From Thermothielavioides terrestris NRRL 8126 (lineage: Eukaryota; Ascomycota; Sordariomycetes; Sordariales; Chaetomiaceae), in assembly GCF_000226115.1 (NCBI RefSeq), contig NC_016458.1, positions 434,001 through 498,000 on the forward strand: a stretch of 64,000 bases of DNA. The letters run 5' to 3'. The position numbers and the translations under genes are program-made. Under the pieces are notes generated by a model. The model was not told the DNA's origin. It worked only from the letters and a program-made list of their open reading frames with translations, and did not search any database. The stretch's first letter is position 1, and the number at the start of each line of letters is the position of its first letter. This document shows, in pieces, positions 62,748-64,000 of this stretch.

Positions 62748-64000
62748 GGACTTGAAGGCGACTCGATGATATTGGGCCGCGGATGTGCGGGATTATTGTT
62801 CCGCAGGCCCAGTAGATGGACGAGATGCGGCAAAGCATTCAGCTTCCAGCCTCCATCACCGCAGCAATGCAGCATGTCAACCTGCAGAGCACACCACACT
62901 GCTTGAGTGGGGGTCCCAAAGCCCCACATAGTTGCAGCAATTAATTACCTCCCCCTTTCCTGATCAGCAACCCCCCTCCTCACTCCCTCAGGATCCAATG
63001 GATCCTTTCTCGGGCTTAAGACGTGTCTGTCAGTCCTCAGGAGCCCCTACGCGGCAACCATGATCCCATGCCTATCCTCGGGTTGTATCCGCTTTGAGCG
63101 ACCAATCCACTATTAGTGCCGAATTCATAGAGCATGGCCAGTCTCGATGCGAGCGAGGCTCCACAAACCCGGTGCATGCCATAGCCTCTGGTGGAAGAGG
63201 GCAAAAGCCAGCGCTGTTGAAAAGCCCGTGGCGCGGAAAAAGGGGCAACATCGTGCAAAGGGGGGCGGGTGCGCGATCGAGCCCCAGTAACCTGTGGCCT
63301 ATCCCGGCACAGCGTCCACCACCATCTTTCACTCATGCCTTTCCCATCCCGCGGTTTGATGCAGACGGTCCGCACGGGGACTCCCCAAGGTGATTGGGCC
63401 ATGATATGGCCGCTGCATTTCCATCACTGGAATCACACTCTGGCGAGTCAGCGATTACGAACATGGCCGCAGCAAATTTCGGCACTCAATCCTGATCCTC
63501 CCTCAAGAAGCTCGAACTCAAAGTGGTACAAACGGCTTTCAGGACAGTGGCTCAGGTGTGTCTTGGAATGTCTTGAGCTTATGTACGATAATCAGGAAAT
63601 TTGGGTTTGACTTGTGCTGAGACAAGAATTAGTCCCCCCTTTCTGGAGGTGCCACCACTCCATCACCGACGGAACCACATCCGGTGCATGGTGCTGGGAG
63701 CTGAGTGTACACAACAAAAATGGACTTGGCCAGAAATACGGCCCACGCCAGTGACACCCACCATCATGCCTCGATCGTGCCAAATGCGATACATATCACG
63801 CACTAATCTGTCGAGTGTGACATCGTTCGGTACCGGAAACGTCCCCCGAGAGGGCTCACTACGGTTTTCAAAATGTGCTAAATATATGAGTGACTCTTGA
63901 AGCTTCCCGCATGCAGCCCGTGGACCTTCTTCCACAGCCAGTGTAACGCGACCCACTGCCATCGCTCGTTTTCTCAAAGCTCGCAATCTTCGACCCTGAG

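Larger units (their letters stand above)
62238..64000. other. unique host flank without a supportable gene
   Basis: Base composition returns to that of the left host region at once, with CpA and TpG common. Open frames of 60-170 codons exist on both strands but none shows a domain. The longest (minus, 62,426-62,929) gets its polylysine from the poly-T tract. A minus-strand frame at 63,663-63,986 contains NDVTLDRLVRDMYRIWHDRG and could be an exon of a gene starting outside the window; I cannot identify it. Confidence 0.4.

Noticed and set aside
62426..62929. 167-codon minus-strand frame with a long lysine run
   Set aside because: The lysines come from the 51-nt poly-T tract read in reverse; no domain, and frames on either side do not continue.
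63663..63986. 107-codon minus-strand frame near the right edge
   Set aside because: Some protein-like stretches but no family recognised and no splice partners visible; not strong enough to list as a gene.

Overview
The window looks like a chromosome segment from a filamentous ascomycete (Pezizomycotina, probably Sordariomycetes). The host genes have short GT-AG introns of 53-117 bp, GC-rich third codon positions and Kozak-like ATG contexts. About 73% of the window is one AT-rich, gene-poor block carrying the marks of repeat-induced point mutation (RIP): CpA and TpG nearly absent, TpA in excess, and TAG/TAA in place of CAG/CAA/TGG. The species cannot be named from what is visible.

Left host region (1-15,509). 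A GGTCAGGTCAAC minisatellite and a frameshifted GH27 alpha-galactosidase remnant come first. Then follow five intact spliced genes: a TLC-domain ceramide synthase (minus strand, 1,259-2,631), a 13-exon peroxisomal alcohol (methanol) oxidase ending in SRL (plus, 5,082-7,929), the peroxin PEX16 (minus, 8,470-9,752), a Cys-type glutathione S-transferase (minus, 10,403-11,260) and a secreted family-4 rhamnogalacturonan lyase (plus, 13,277-15,409). A pectin backbone lyase, a methanol oxidase, a peroxisome biogenesis factor and a GST in 10 kb may form a loose pectin/methanol neighbourhood. That grouping is inference.

Retrotransposon nest (15,510-62,232, 46.7 kb). It is bounded by a 5-bp target duplication GGTGG and by 218-bp LTRs of a Ty1/copia element, the first insertion. 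The copia is split by a Ty3/gypsy chromovirus ('D', 244-bp LTRs). Copia and D are in turn split by three copies of a second gypsy family ('E', LTRs 487-497 bp, 4-bp target duplications): E-A (19,728-32,857), E-B (36,838-50,569) and E-C (52,515-58,600, reverse). E-A and E-B are about 13 kb because a long extra reading frame lies after pol. It carries the H-D-Q-C arrangement of Ulp1/SENP (C48) SUMO-type proteases. E-C is the same element with about 7 kb deleted between 13-nt microhomologies. E-B carries a fresh-looking 705-bp solo-LTR-like insert.

The nest has been rearranged. E-A is flanked by CTAT on its left and ATAT on its right, and E-C carries the same two tetramers the other way round. 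The copia protease segment lies in reverse orientation at 32,862-33,269. Both facts are explained by an inversion of the 20 kb between E-A and E-C through recombination of the inverted copies. Undoing it restores copia gag-PR-IN-RT order and one continuous D element.

Right host region (62,233-64,000). This is unique-looking sequence with a 51-nt poly-T tract and no gene I can support.
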